Below are positions 9,655 through 18,559 of a stretch of 25,129 nucleotides of DNA, one piece after another; the stretch's first letter is position 1; each line of letters opens with the position of its first letter. Origin of the DNA: Chara braunii. Taxonomy: Eukaryota; Streptophyta; Charophyceae; Charales; Characeae. The DNA lies in NCBI GenBank assembly GCA_003427395.1, contig BFEA01000331.1, forward strand, positions 837,921 to 863,049, in the 5' to 3' direction. The notes below the pieces were generated by a model. The model was not told the DNA's origin. It did no database searches and saw nothing but the letters and a program-made list of their open reading frames with translations. The translations under genes and the position numbers were made by a program.

Positions 9655-10335
9655 TAAACGGGCCCGTATGGTCCTGGCTTCTTTGAAGTTCTTTCTATTT
9701 TGGGGAGCTTCTGTCCAGATCCTTTTACCCCGGCAAGTCATAGATATAAAAAAACAAACAGCATACACAGATGCTTCCGGAAATTTAGGAGGCCGGACGC
9801 AGTAGACAGAATGAATCGGCGGCGAACAGCCTCTGAAAGGGGCCTGCAGCCGATAGCTGGCATGCACTGGTGCTCTAAACCACCAGTACCTCCGAGCCTG
9901 TTTTTGCCGACCCTGATTTTCACTGCGCACCAAGTTTTGCCGAGCCTGGTTTTCCCCCGGCAAGCCATAGATATAGAAAAAAACAAACCGCATACACAGA
10001 TGCTTCCTTCCACTGCAGACAAACGTAACCCCTGAACAGCATTGGTGGCTCCTTAAACCACCCGTACATGGCCCCAGGCAACTGGAGAACCTGTTTTGAG
10101 CCTCTCCGAAAATTTAGGAGGCCGGGTGTCGTAGATAAAATCGATCGGCGGCAGGCAGCCCCTGAAAGGGTCCCGCGGCCGATAGCTGGCATGCGCTGGT
10201 GCTTTAAGAAAAGGAGAATTTTTTTTATTTTTTATTTATTTTTAACAAACAGGGCCTTATGGTCCTGGCTCCATATCCATTCTGGGGAGCGTCATTCCGG
10301 TTCCTTTCCCCCGGCAAGTCATAAAATACAATAAT
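9655..10335 (+). repeat. Partly duplicated dispersed-type repeat, 329-bp period
   Basis: Blocks recur in the same orientation. The block around aatttaggaggccgg occurs at 9782 and 10111, and gccgatagctggcatgc at 9849 and 10178; both pairs are 329 bp apart. The block cccggcaagYcatagatat occurs near 9728 and 9957 and again, shortened, at 10310. The block cgtatggtcctggctYc occurs near 9665 and, altered, near 10256. The middle copy lacks the last block, so this is a degenerate, internally deleted tandem array. No protein is supported. A small hairpin (actggtg / caccagt) lies at about 9865-9888. Confidence 0.8.
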
Positions 10336-10899
10336 TCACACACAACGCTTCCTTCCGTCTGGCCGAAGGACCCCGGAACAGCATTGATTGCTCCGACCAC
10401 ATGGAGGATTGACTGTCAGCTTGCCATCCTTCTAGGAATCCTCTCAGCTATTGCTACCCTTTGCTGTCGTATTAAATCTGTCAAAAACAAGATTCCTCAA
10501 CGACTGACTGGAGGATACTACCATTCCTTCGCATGTTGTCGACCCCTAAACTCTTTTGCGATCTGTACCATGTGAAGCATAAGCTGCCGCCTGTTGCACG
10601 TGTGTCTTGGTCGCTCTTCTAGGCCCAGATTGGAGTTAGTTCCTCATGTACCTGGGTATTCTGCTGATAAAACAGACTTGACAGAAGTATGCCACTCTTT
10701 CCATCTTAATACCTGCCCATTTGGCCACGCCACTTTGTCACCAACCAGACCCGTTTGAATTTTGTTTTCAAGTTTTCCTTTTCTCAGGAATATGTGCAGT
10801 GGCTCTAAGGGCCGTTACTCACCACATACACAAAAGACAAAACGTATGGTGGTGTATTATTCCACGTTCTGCGGTAGATTCTTTCTAATTTTGCAAATT
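10336..10899. other. Stretch with no recognised feature
   Basis: Ordinary unique-looking sequence with no long ORF, clear repeat or RNA gene. It ends at an assembly gap. Confidence 0.5.
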
Positions 10900-11364
10900 N
10901 NNNNNNNNNNNNNNNNNNNNNNNNNNNNNNNNNNNNNNNNNNNNNNNNNNNNNNNNNNNNNNNNNNNNNNNNNNNNNNNNNNNNNNNNNNNNNNNNNNNN
11001 NNNNNNNNNNNNNNNNNNNNNNNNNNNNNNNNNNNNNNNNNNNNNNNNNNNNNNNNNNNNNNNNNNNNNNNNNNNNNNNNNNNNNNNNNNNNNNNNNNNN
11101 NNNNNNNNNNNNNNNNNNNNNNNNNNNNNNNNNNNNNNNNNNNNNNNNNNNNNNNNNNNNNNNNNNNNNNNNNNNNNNNNNNNNNNNNNNNNNNNNNNNN
11201 NNNNNNNNNNNNNNNNNNNNNNNNNNNNNNNNNNNNNNNNNNNNNNNNNNNNNNNNNNNNNNNNNNNNNNNNNNNNNNNNNNNNNNNNNNNNNNNNNNNN
11301 NNNNNNNNNNNNNNNNNNNNNNNNNNNNNNNNNNNNNNNNNNNNNNNNNNNNNNNNNNNNNNNN
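10900..11364. other. Assembly gap (465 undetermined bases)
   Basis: An unbroken run of N. Translations that cross it are meaningless. The 3' end of LINE copy 2, including its tail, is probably hidden here. Confidence 0.99.
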
Positions 11365-12920
11365 GGCGCATGGCGCACCGCAGAAGTGCGCCGCAAGTAT
11401 GCTCCTTCCAAATGACCCACAGCGTAGCCTTCCTGATTATTCCGAACCAGATGCGTTCCGATTTGTTGGAGAGAGAGGAGGCGTTAGTCCATAGGAGAAG
11501 TTGGATTGGGTGTTCGGGTAGGGAAGTGGGAAATAAGTGGTCCCAGAGCACTGATGCTCTTGCCCACAGGTCGGTAGCAAGTTTGCAAGTGATCAGACAA
11601 TGTACTATATCCTCCTGTTCGTTATCTGAGCAGACCGTACATTGGTCTGAACTGTTCGGGCCGTTGTTCTTTCCTTGGACATGAAGCCAGGCATTCACTG
11701 GGAGGGCTTTGTAGGTGATCAGCCATTGGAGACTTCTTATCTTGACTGGGCGAATTGACTTATACTTTCGCCAGGGGATTTCTGGAATTGGTTCTATTCG
11801 TTGCCCAAACACTTCCGTCCATCTTTCTTTGATTACTGGCTCGGGGTCTTTGGTTCTTAGAAGCTTTCTGTAACCCATCATAACTGTGTACTGTGTTATC
11901 TGAGAGGGGGTCTTACAGAACCTGTTAGCTTCTGAGGGCCAAGCCCATTCTTCTGGGGCAAATTCAAGGTCTTGGATTGCTGTGTCCGTATGGAATATAA
12001 CCTTTGGCCAACTTCCCAATAGTCTCACCTTTCTTAACATGTAGGAGTTCAGAGTTACTTCTTGTGGGTCGGTGTTCTGAATGGCAAGGGATTTGGGGTT
12101 CGATCGATCTATGGGGAAGGAGGTGAAGACTCCAGTGCAAACCGAACCAGGAGATCTGCGATTGAATTGATACGCTTTCACTGGTACTGTTTCCTGTGTT
12201 AGCAGTCCCCATTCCCCTGCTTTCCACGAAAAGTCCTCTTTCAACAGCTCTTTCCAACTATCAGGGATGCTGTTGACCAGGACTGATGGATTCTCATCCC
12301 GGCGGTGACAGCCCTTTAGGCGCACCTTTAGCTAATCCAGTCTTTTTTCTCTTCGGCCCAGATGCGACTCACCTTCCGAATCCCATGCTTAATCCAGGAA
12401 AGCCATCTCTGACCTCCTGCTAATGACAGAGGATGGTCTCCTGTGTCTTTGACGTTTTGGTTCCCGAAAAGAGGCTGACGCAACACCTCTTCTTTGGATT
12501 TGGGTTTCTTAACCTGTTTAGGCATTATCTCCCTCCAAAATCCTGATAAGTGCTGTCCAGTAAGGGGTGGACGGCTGTAGTTTAACTACCCATTTGATTA
12601 TGTAGGGCCTTAGTTTCTTGTCTGGGATCGATTATCCCTAGTCCCCCTTTTGACGGCCTCCTAGTTATGTAATGCCAGGCTATTTTAGGAATATATTTTG
12701 TTTTGTTAGGGTCACCTGACCAGAGGTATGCCCTCGCTCTGCTGTTGAGTTCCTTAATAGTTGGATCTGGTATGGTCCATATGGAAGCTATGTACCACAT
12801 CATCGAGAATACGGACGTATTGATTGTTAAAGCTCGTCCTAGCAGTGAGGTGAATGTGTTGCCTCATCTTCCCATTCTGTTTATTTGATTCGTTAGCAGG
12901 TTTTGTGCCATCACATATGG
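11365..12920 (-). pseudogene. LINE copy 2 ORF2: RT thumb and zf-RVT region, frameshifted
   Basis: Homology resumes at 12920 with a segment matching copy 1 around its 5750. It contains an in-frame TGA in place of a Trp codon near 12865, frame changes near 12590, 12525 and 12330, and a deletion of about 65 codons. From 12325 to the gap it is open for about 320 codons. It carries TKDPEPVI, RSLQWLITYKALPVN, a knuckle C-x2-C-x9-H-x4-C (about 11600-11660) and LWVIWKEHTCG, which runs into the gap at 11364. This is the same domain order as the end of copy 1. Confidence 0.88.
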
Positions 12921-13283
12921 TTAATAGGTGGTGTCATTTTCGGCGAATTTTTCACCGAAACTGCCGTATTTTCCAGAATTGGTGTTTTTTTTGTTGTTTG
13001 TTTTTTTGTGTGATATGCATGTGCTTTAGGGTATATCTGTATTCAGTTTCGATGCATTTGGACCACTAACAAGAAAGTTGGCAAAAACACCGAATTCGGA
13101 AAACAAATTGGCGAACTCCGAAAGCTACTCCGAATAGAATTTTATAGTGCTTTTTAGTTGTTGTTGATTTTTTTTTTGCCTGTTTATTTTTTTGATGTTT
13201 GTATTATGAGCCTGAATTGTTTGTTCACGAAATTTTTGACGACATTGCTTGTGGTGGTGCGGCGAAAAACACCGAATTTTTGG
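12921..13283. mobile_element. Unidentified insert of about 360 bp inside LINE copy 2
   Basis: The LINE homology stops at about 13283 and restarts at about 12920, so the intervening AT-rich DNA was inserted (edges good to about 10 bp). It holds three related pieces in the same orientation built on ggcgaa...caccgaa, at about 12950, 13080 and 13260. It also has T-runs, one at about 12985 and another at about 13168. No ORF, clear terminal inverted repeat or target duplication was found, so its class is unknown. It may be a short non-autonomous element or a remnant. Confidence 0.6.
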
Positions 13284-14384
13284 GACCTTCTTCAGTAACC
13301 ATGATTCCCAGGTATCCCATCGGGTTATCGGGTCTCTCCCATGTCGTTTCTGCTTCTGGGCCTGTCATAGGATGTAACTCCTCTTCTGACAACCACCACC
13401 CCACCGTTTTCTTCCAGTTTATCCTCATTTCTGAAGCTAACCTGTACGCTTCCATCGCCCTGACTATTGCTTTAACTGAGGAATCCGATGCCCTAATGAG
13501 GACGGTTAGGTCATCTGCAGACATTATTGTTGTTGGGAATTGGATATGGTGGGGTGAACCCGTGTTGAGCTCGGGAAGTCTATGAATCGAGGGGTCCTTG
13601 CACAAGAAAGATGCTATGGCTTCCATTACGAACAGGAAGATCGGCGGGGCTAGGGGATCCCCTTGCCTCATTGACCGGGAGATGGGATAACGGTCAGATA
13701 GCAAACCATTAACTTGTACGCATCCTGATCCATCCTTGTACAGGACTCTGACCCACTTTCTGAAGTTGGGTCCCACTCCCATTTTCTCCATGCTCGCATC
13801 CAGGAAGGTCCAATTCACTTGGTCATAGGCCTTTTCGAAGTCGAAAAACAGAATTGCGGTATTCAGCCTCTTCTCCTTGACTTACCTTGCTGCTTCACTC
13901 AAAGTGAGAACATTGTCCAGTATATATCTCCCTGGGATGCAGCCGGTTTGATCTATGTGGAGACATTTGTCGGTGAGATCCAATATCCTTAGAGCGAGGA
14001 CTTTAGCTAGAATTTTGTAGGGAAGGGTAAGTAGTGAGATTGGCCTGTAATTCCTGATGTCCTCCCTGTCCCCCTTCTTGTATAGCAGGGTCACCACGCT
14101 GCTGCTTAGCAGTTCTCCCATTCCTCCCTTGTCCCAGTTGTCCTGATAGAAGTGGAGAAGGTCAGTTTCCATCAGCGGGCAGGCTTGTTCCCAAAATTCC
14201 TTGGTAAGTCCATCGATTCCTGGAGACCTATTGTTGTTCATGCAGTGGAGTGCCGCTTTTAATTCATCTAAGGTGATTGGTTTATCCAAGTTGGTTGCCT
14301 GCTCTGTTGTAATCGTCTTGTGCAGGAACTGCAACATTTTGGATCTAGCTTCCCTTACTGACGCTGGCGGAAAGGAGAATTAGC
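13284..14384 (-). pseudogene. LINE copy 2 ORF2: reverse transcriptase domain, with stop
   Basis: Reading from 14384 downwards: RSPGIDGLTKEFW, then GCIPGRYILDNVLTL, an in-frame TAA at 13882-13884, then motif A FFDFEKAYD at about 13832-13858, motif B RQGDPLAPP at about 13650-13676, and motif C at 13510-13524. The stop lies between two blocks in the same frame, so it is a point mutation. Motif C reads MSADD, where copy 1 has FFVDD; the aromatic residue two before the Asp pair is replaced by Ser (codon at 13519-13521). WKKTVGWWLS follows motif C. The frame then runs into the insert at about 13283. Confidence 0.9.
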
Positions 14385-15250
14385 CATCAGGTAAGTCTAG
14401 TTTCCTTCCTGGATTCCTATCAGTCCACATCCATATGGACAGTCACATTTAAATGAAAAGCTGAGTACTCACTGTCTCCCTCCTGTGGCTACTTTCCTGG
14501 ACGGTGTCCAACGCTGGTGTTTACCCTGGCAATCAATCTGTTTTTTTTTGGAAAACCGGAAGAAAAACAGCCTGCTCATCGGTCGGGCCCCTTTCATTTT
14601 TGCTGTGTTGCCCTTGCGATCACGCTGTCGATTATGCTTGCAGAGTCAATGAAGACCCTTTCCACCTATAGGCAGGTCCGCCGTGTTTCGAATAGGTTTG
14701 TCACTGTCCTGTTGCTAAATCTCCAGATTCCTTCTGATCTGTTCAGAGTTTTGCTATGCGTTGCATCTGAGCTTTTGTCTTTTTTTTAGCCTGTTGACAC
14801 CCATGAACTGTTGAAATGCAGACCTGAGTTCCATTACAGAGGGAACTAGAGTTACTAGATGAATCAAATCAAATATTTCTGAATTATCTGGGGACGGTCA
14901 GTTCCACAATGATTTCTCAAGGTCGTCGCCCTTTCTAAAATAAGAAAGTAGCCACTTTACCATCCACCAATCAGATCTGCTTAAAATTTGCCTTGGTCGT
15001 GGACTCTGGATGCCTCTCAATGGTTGCCTTCGTATGCCTGGGTAGTGAGGTTGGGGGTACACCGGGCCATGGAGAAATCCATGCTGGGGTGGGGTTAAGT
15101 ACTCTTCAACAGGCTTCACTTTCACCCCATGGACCGAGCTTGGCGTGAAATTCCCATGCATGCATGACCCACTTTTTCTGCATCTTCTTTTTTCTACTTC
15201 AATAGGGTCGTTTGGAGTCCTCCATACGTCCTCTTAAATTTTTTAATTTG
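14385..15250. other. Stretch with no recognised feature
   Basis: No ORF with recognisable domains, no repeat and no RNA gene was seen. The LINE homology ends at its left edge. Confidence 0.5.
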
Positions 15251-15347
15251 TTTTGGACCATTTCTCGATTTATGTGTGTCGTCCATGCGCAGGGTCCATG
15301 CTAATCTTCTCTTTATCGTTCCAATTTTAACAGATGTCCTGAAGGAC
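15251..15347 (-). ncRNA. U6 spliceosomal snRNA-like copy, nearly full length, probable pseudogene
   Basis: The minus strand matches U6 snRNA from its 5' stem (gtccttcaggac) through AAAATTGGAACGAT, GAGAAGATTAGCATGG, CCCTGCGCA and AAATCGAGAAATGGTCCAAA. U6 is the catalytic snRNA of the spliceosome and is made by RNA polymerase III. The AGC triad segment (TTAGCATGG) is intact. However, the invariant ACAGAGA box reads AAAGAGA, and about seven other positions differ from the plant consensus. No run of T follows the 3' end (it continues ccaaaacaaatt), so a Pol III terminator is missing. No TATA box at the usual plant spacing of about 25 nt upstream, and no upstream sequence element, was found. It is best read as a U6 pseudogene, although its 5' end is complete. 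Confidence 0.85.
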
Positions 15348-15495
15348 TCGTCCTCTTAGATATTTAGCACTCCTTCCAAGGTTGTATATTGCACCACTCT
15401 TCCCTGATTACCACGCACAGTGTGATCTTTCTGATCAAATGACAAGGCCATATTCTTTTCGGCTCGCAAAATCAGGCGGGAAGGCTGATCCATGA

Positions 15496-15661
15496 GAGGA
15501 CTTGGAGGGGATACTCAGGAAGGGGGGAGGAGAAGAAAAAAATGTGACCCGAGGCTTCTTGTTTTAGGCCAGTATTCCGAGGACTTGGAGGGGATACTCA
15601 GGAAGGGGGGAGGAGAAGAAAAAAATGTGACCCGAGGCTTCTTGCTTTACGCCAGTATTCC
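15496..15661 (+). repeat. 83-bp tandem duplication (two units)
   Basis: Units 15496-15578 and 15579-15661 differ at only two positions (gttttaggc versus gctttacgc). Each begins gaggacttggaggggatac and ends agtattcc. Near-identity means a recent duplication. It lies between the two U6-like copies. Confidence 0.95.
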
Positions 15662-15786
15662 GCCACGGTTCTTCACAGAATAGGCTAATCCCTATTCCGA
15701 ATGGGCAGCGAAAATTGGAGAACTGTCGGTGCCCTCACTCCCGCCATGCTTCTTCACAAAAGATGAGACGATGGGTAGTTGTATTT

Positions 15787-15874
15787 TCCTCGAGAGTTGA
15801 GTCCGTTAAAATTGGAACGATACAGAGAAGCCTGCATAAGGATGACACGCATAAATCGAGAAATGTTTCATTTT
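15787..15874 (+). pseudogene. U6 snRNA-like copy with internal deletion
   Basis: From 15808 the plus strand reads AAAATTGGAACGATACAGAG, with the ACAGAGA box intact. It then jumps to CCTGCATAAGGATGACACGC and AAATCGAGAAATG, followed by a T7 run. The segment with the AGC triad and start of the internal stem-loop (about 13 nt) is missing, so no functional U6 could be made. The 5' stem region (about 15787-15807) is recognisable only by position and a gtcc. It faces away from the other U6-like copy 440 bp to the left and shares with it two departures from the usual plant U6: GTTAAAATTGG and CATAAATCG. Confidence 0.75.
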
Positions 15875-16003
15875 TTTACCAAAAAAGAAGAGAAAAAGAA
15901 TAGGCACTATTAGGCAGCGCAAATGTCCTTTGATCTTCGCCACTTTGCCTCCTCCTACCCTTTTCGCACTCCTTGCTGTTGCTCAGTATATTTGGAGAGG
16001 GAA

Positions 16004-16179
16004 AACTACGGCGCAGCCACGGTTTCAGTTTAAAAATGTGCTCCAGTCACGATTTCGTGAATGTTGTGTCAAAGTGAAGCAAATGTATACAACCTAGCTT
16101 TAGGGTGGGGTGGGGATGCGTTGTATTCGAGGGATGCCTGAAGTGGCTTTTAAACTGAAATCGTGACTGCGCCCTAGTT
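16004..16179. mobile_element. MITE-like element with 32-bp terminal inverted repeats
   Basis: The left end 16004-16035 and the reverse complement of the right end 16148-16179 agree at 29 of 32 positions, starting AACTASGGCGCAG and ending TTTCAGTTTAAAA. The total is 176 bp with no ORF, the size and form of a miniature inverted-repeat transposable element. An internal cagtcacgatttcgtg near 16045 repeats part of the terminus. No target-site duplication is obvious, so the superfamily cannot be named. Confidence 0.75.
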
Positions 16180-16480
16180 ACCCCATTCAGAAAATATTGT
16201 ACGGTGGACAGGGACAGAGCATCAGATAGGGTCAGCCTCCCAAGGAATTAGAAGTATAGCTGACACTTCAAGCTTCAGATTTCAGGATCGATAGGCTAGA
16301 CTATAGGAAAAGAAAAGGTCAAGTTTAAGGATTCTTTTGTTGGCATCAATAGATAGTGGAGAGGGAGGGGGGTCGATTCAAATTTGGGAATGGGCTATAC
16401 TGAAAGCCAATCCTTCGGAGGGAAGTAATCAATGGTGTCAGGATTCGCGGGGCAGTAATCTGGGGTAGCGTTAACCGTAA

Positions 16481-17515
16481 TCAGGGGATGTAAAAATGGC
16501 TGTTTTTCAAAGGGACGCTGGGCCCGTATCCCACTGGGCCCGTATCCCAGCAGGTGATGTTCCCAACAAATAGAAAGGAGCATTCTTGGGGTGGGGGGGG
16601 GGGGGAAGGAGACAAAAAGGCAGCACAAATGTCAGTAACTGTTGGGCCCTTATTCCTTCGGTAAATGTGTAGCCATTGGTTTGTGGGTAGTGCTGCGTAG
16701 TCTTCTTCTCTTTTTTCTCTCTTTCGAAAAGGACGACAGCCTTGAGGTATCATCATCGAACCGACCAGCCCCAGGTATTTAGAGCGAGAGAGAGAGAGGA
16801 CCTTCCCCCCTACACACGACGCACACCAATACCCGTTGACAAGGTGCCTGCTCAGTGCTCTCCACTCGGCACCTCCAAGTTTCCAACTGTCTTGCCCGAA
16901 AAGACAGCAACACCTGGCAACAGATGGAAACCGCCTGGGAGGCTTGGGACCAAAATCGTCCAGCAGCACAACCTGAGAATAAACAAAAGAACACTTCACC
17001 ATCCGATACGCAGGTTGGCGCCCAAGGGGAATCTGGTCACCAGCTCCACCCCGACCCCCCACCACCACCCCCTTTCCGAAAAAGAAAAAAACACAAAATG
17101 CCATCCCCGGAAAAAAAAAAAACACCCCGATCGCGCCCCGCTTCGGTTCCAAGTCCCAAGGGAATAGCCTGCTGTCCCGCGAGACCCGCCATTCTCTTTG
17201 TAGATAGAAGAAATTAGAAAAGAAAAGAAAAGAATGAGACCCCCTGTATTGACAGATCTTGGAAGGGTTGTAGAGGAAGTGGGGTGCTGCTCCCCATTGC
17301 CACAATGCTATGCCTACCGCAAAAGGAAAAGGAAAAATGAAGAGAGGTAAAAATGAGCTGCATTTCACCTGATGTTTTGCCGCCTTCTGCGCTTGACAAT
17401 TGCTCGAACAGCAATATCCCACTGATTTTTCCCCGTGTTCATCTCCAAGCCCGGTAACCATCCAGAGCTGATCCCACATCATGTGCAACCATGCCCCATT
17501 ACCCCATGGGACCAT
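16481..17515 (-). CDS. Unidentified 344-codon reading frame, uncertain gene
   Basis: This frame starts at an ATG at 17515 and stays open to the stop at 16481-16483. The upstream extension to 17551 begins only with TTG. I recognise no domain. The product is rich in Phe, Trp, Cys and Gly. Several stretches, such as FFFFPGMAFCVFFFF and a proline run, are simply translations of A-, G- or C-homopolymers. Forward frames over 16742-17217 are also open, which suggests that base composition removes stops here. The length is unlikely by chance in balanced DNA but less surprising in such skewed sequence. It could be an exon, but I consider it more likely spurious. Confidence 0.2.
   Translation of the reverse strand: MVPWGNGAWLHMMWDQLWMVTGLGDEHGEKSVGYCCSSNCQAQKAAKHQVKCSSFLPLFIFPFPFAVGIALWQWGAAPHFLYNPSKICQYRGSHSFLFFSNFFYLQREWRVSRDSRLFPWDLEPKRGAIGVFFFFPGMAFCVFFFFGKGVVVGGRGGAGDQIPLGRQPAYRMVKCSFVYSQVVLLDDFGPKPPRRFPSVARCCCLFGQDSWKLGGAEWRALSRHLVNGYWCASCVGGKVLSLSRSKYLGLVGSMMIPQGCRPFRKREKREEDYAALPTNQWLHIYRRNKGPTVTDICAAFLSPSPPPPPQECSFLFVGNITCWDTGPVGYGPSVPLKNSHFYIP
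16589..16605 (+). repeat. G-run
   Basis: A ggggtggggggggggggg stretch that could form a G-quadruplex and is prone to sequencing length errors. Nearby, at about 16518-16550, is a small direct repeat of ctgggcccgtatccca. Confidence 0.8.
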
Positions 17516-18018
17516 GACCAGAACAAGGAATGTCAGAACCCCCCAATACAAAAAGCAGTGCCCAAACCTCCTGGATTAATTCCTGAACTGTCATTTGTTG
17601 CTTGACTGATCATATATAGTGTATTATAGACACATTGACATTAGTCTAATCTCCCACAAAAAGTGAGCGTGATTTTCTTTTTCTTGTTCAAACAAACATA
17701 GGAAGGAAAACAATCAGCATGAGAACTTACAGGAAGGAAAAAGAAAACAATCTTTTTTTTTTTTTTTTTTTTGAAAGAATCAACTTTCGCCTAGATTCTT
17801 TCTCTCTTCTTCTCTGGTCTCTATCTCTTTGCAAGTGCTTTCATTTATTTCGCAATTGGGTGGCATTGCCTTTCCTTGTGAATTTGCACTTCGGAAATGA
17901 CCAGGATCGTAACAAAAAAACTTTTGGCTAAGGATCCTCTCAAAATTCATGTGCAAGCTAGCTTTCCAAGGGCGCCTGTAGGGGTACCCCGGGCATGAAA
18001 AAAATTAAAAAATCCACC
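17516..18018. other. Intergenic stretch with T20 run
   Basis: Contains a T20 run at 17753-17772 and AT-rich sequence. No gene or element could be supported. Confidence 0.5.
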
Positions 18019-18157
18019 GAAATGTTTTTTTTTTTTTTGGTCTGCGGGGCCTTGATGCGCTTTCCCAGTACTCCCCAAATCCGGCCTGAAATGTTTTTTT
18101 TTTTTTTGGGTCTGCGGGGCCTTGATGCGCTTTCCCAGTACTCCCCAAATCCGACCT
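18019..18157 (+). repeat. Tandem duplication of a 69/70-bp unit bearing a homopolymer
   Basis: Units 18019-18087 and 18088-18157 are nearly identical. Each starts gaaatg, has a run of 14-15 T, then ggtctgcggggccttgatgc and ends ccccaaatccgRcct. A third T-run follows at once. Read on the minus strand, each unit is a short sequence ending in an A-tail, joined head to tail. Confidence 0.92.
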
Positions 18158-18295
18158 CTTTTTTTTTTCAGGCATATAGGTTTCAGTGTGTCCGCGGTGG
18201 GGATGGGGGGTAGAGAGAGGGAGCTACAGCGGAGGAAGGAGAGAGGTAGAGTATGTGGAGGGACATTTACTGATGGAGGATGAGGGCGAGAGGGA

Positions 18296-18420
18296 GACAA
18301 TGATCGTGTGGCTGGAGGGCGGCAATGATGATGGGGCTGGAGGGCGATGACGATGGCGTGGCTGGAAGGCGACAATGATGGTGTGGCTGGAGAGCGATGA
18401 CGATGGTGCGGCAGTAGGGC
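18296..18420 (+). repeat. Minisatellite, five 25-bp units
   Basis: Five consecutive 25-bp units (18296, 18321, 18346, 18371, 18396) have consensus gaYRAtgatggtgtggctggagggc. Units 1, 2 and 4 carry caatgat and units 3 and 5 carry tgacgat. A looser gat/gac/ggc-rich tail runs to about 18530. Because 25 is not a multiple of 3, the Ser/Pro/His-rich frames across it on the minus strand are not evidence of a protein. Confidence 0.9.
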
Positions 18421-18559
18421 GGCAGGGCAACGACAACGATGGCTCAGCAGGGTGATGACGGCGATGGCGAGGACGACCACGGAAGGGCGATGATGGCGAG
18501 GACGTCGACGGCAAGGCGACGACAAACTGGCGCAGGGCGTAGTCCACACGGAGGAGGGC

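Larger units (their letters stand above)
11365..14384 (-). mobile_element. L1-type LINE copy 2, 5'-truncated ORF2 fragment, split by an insert
   Basis: On the minus strand the segment carries the C-terminal two thirds of an ORF2 homologous to LINE copy 1 along its length but clearly diverged, so it belongs to a different family or older subfamily. It starts within the RT finger region at about 14384, directly after unrelated DNA, which is typical of 5' truncation during target-primed reverse transcription. It is interrupted at 12921-13283 by foreign DNA and ends at the assembly gap. About 65 residues present in copy 1 (between its positions of about 6090 and 6300) are missing here near 12525-12590. 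Confidence 0.9.

Noticed and set aside
10762-12325. ORFs running through the N gap
   Set aside because: N bases give unknown residues, so only the part from 11365 onward is real sequence.
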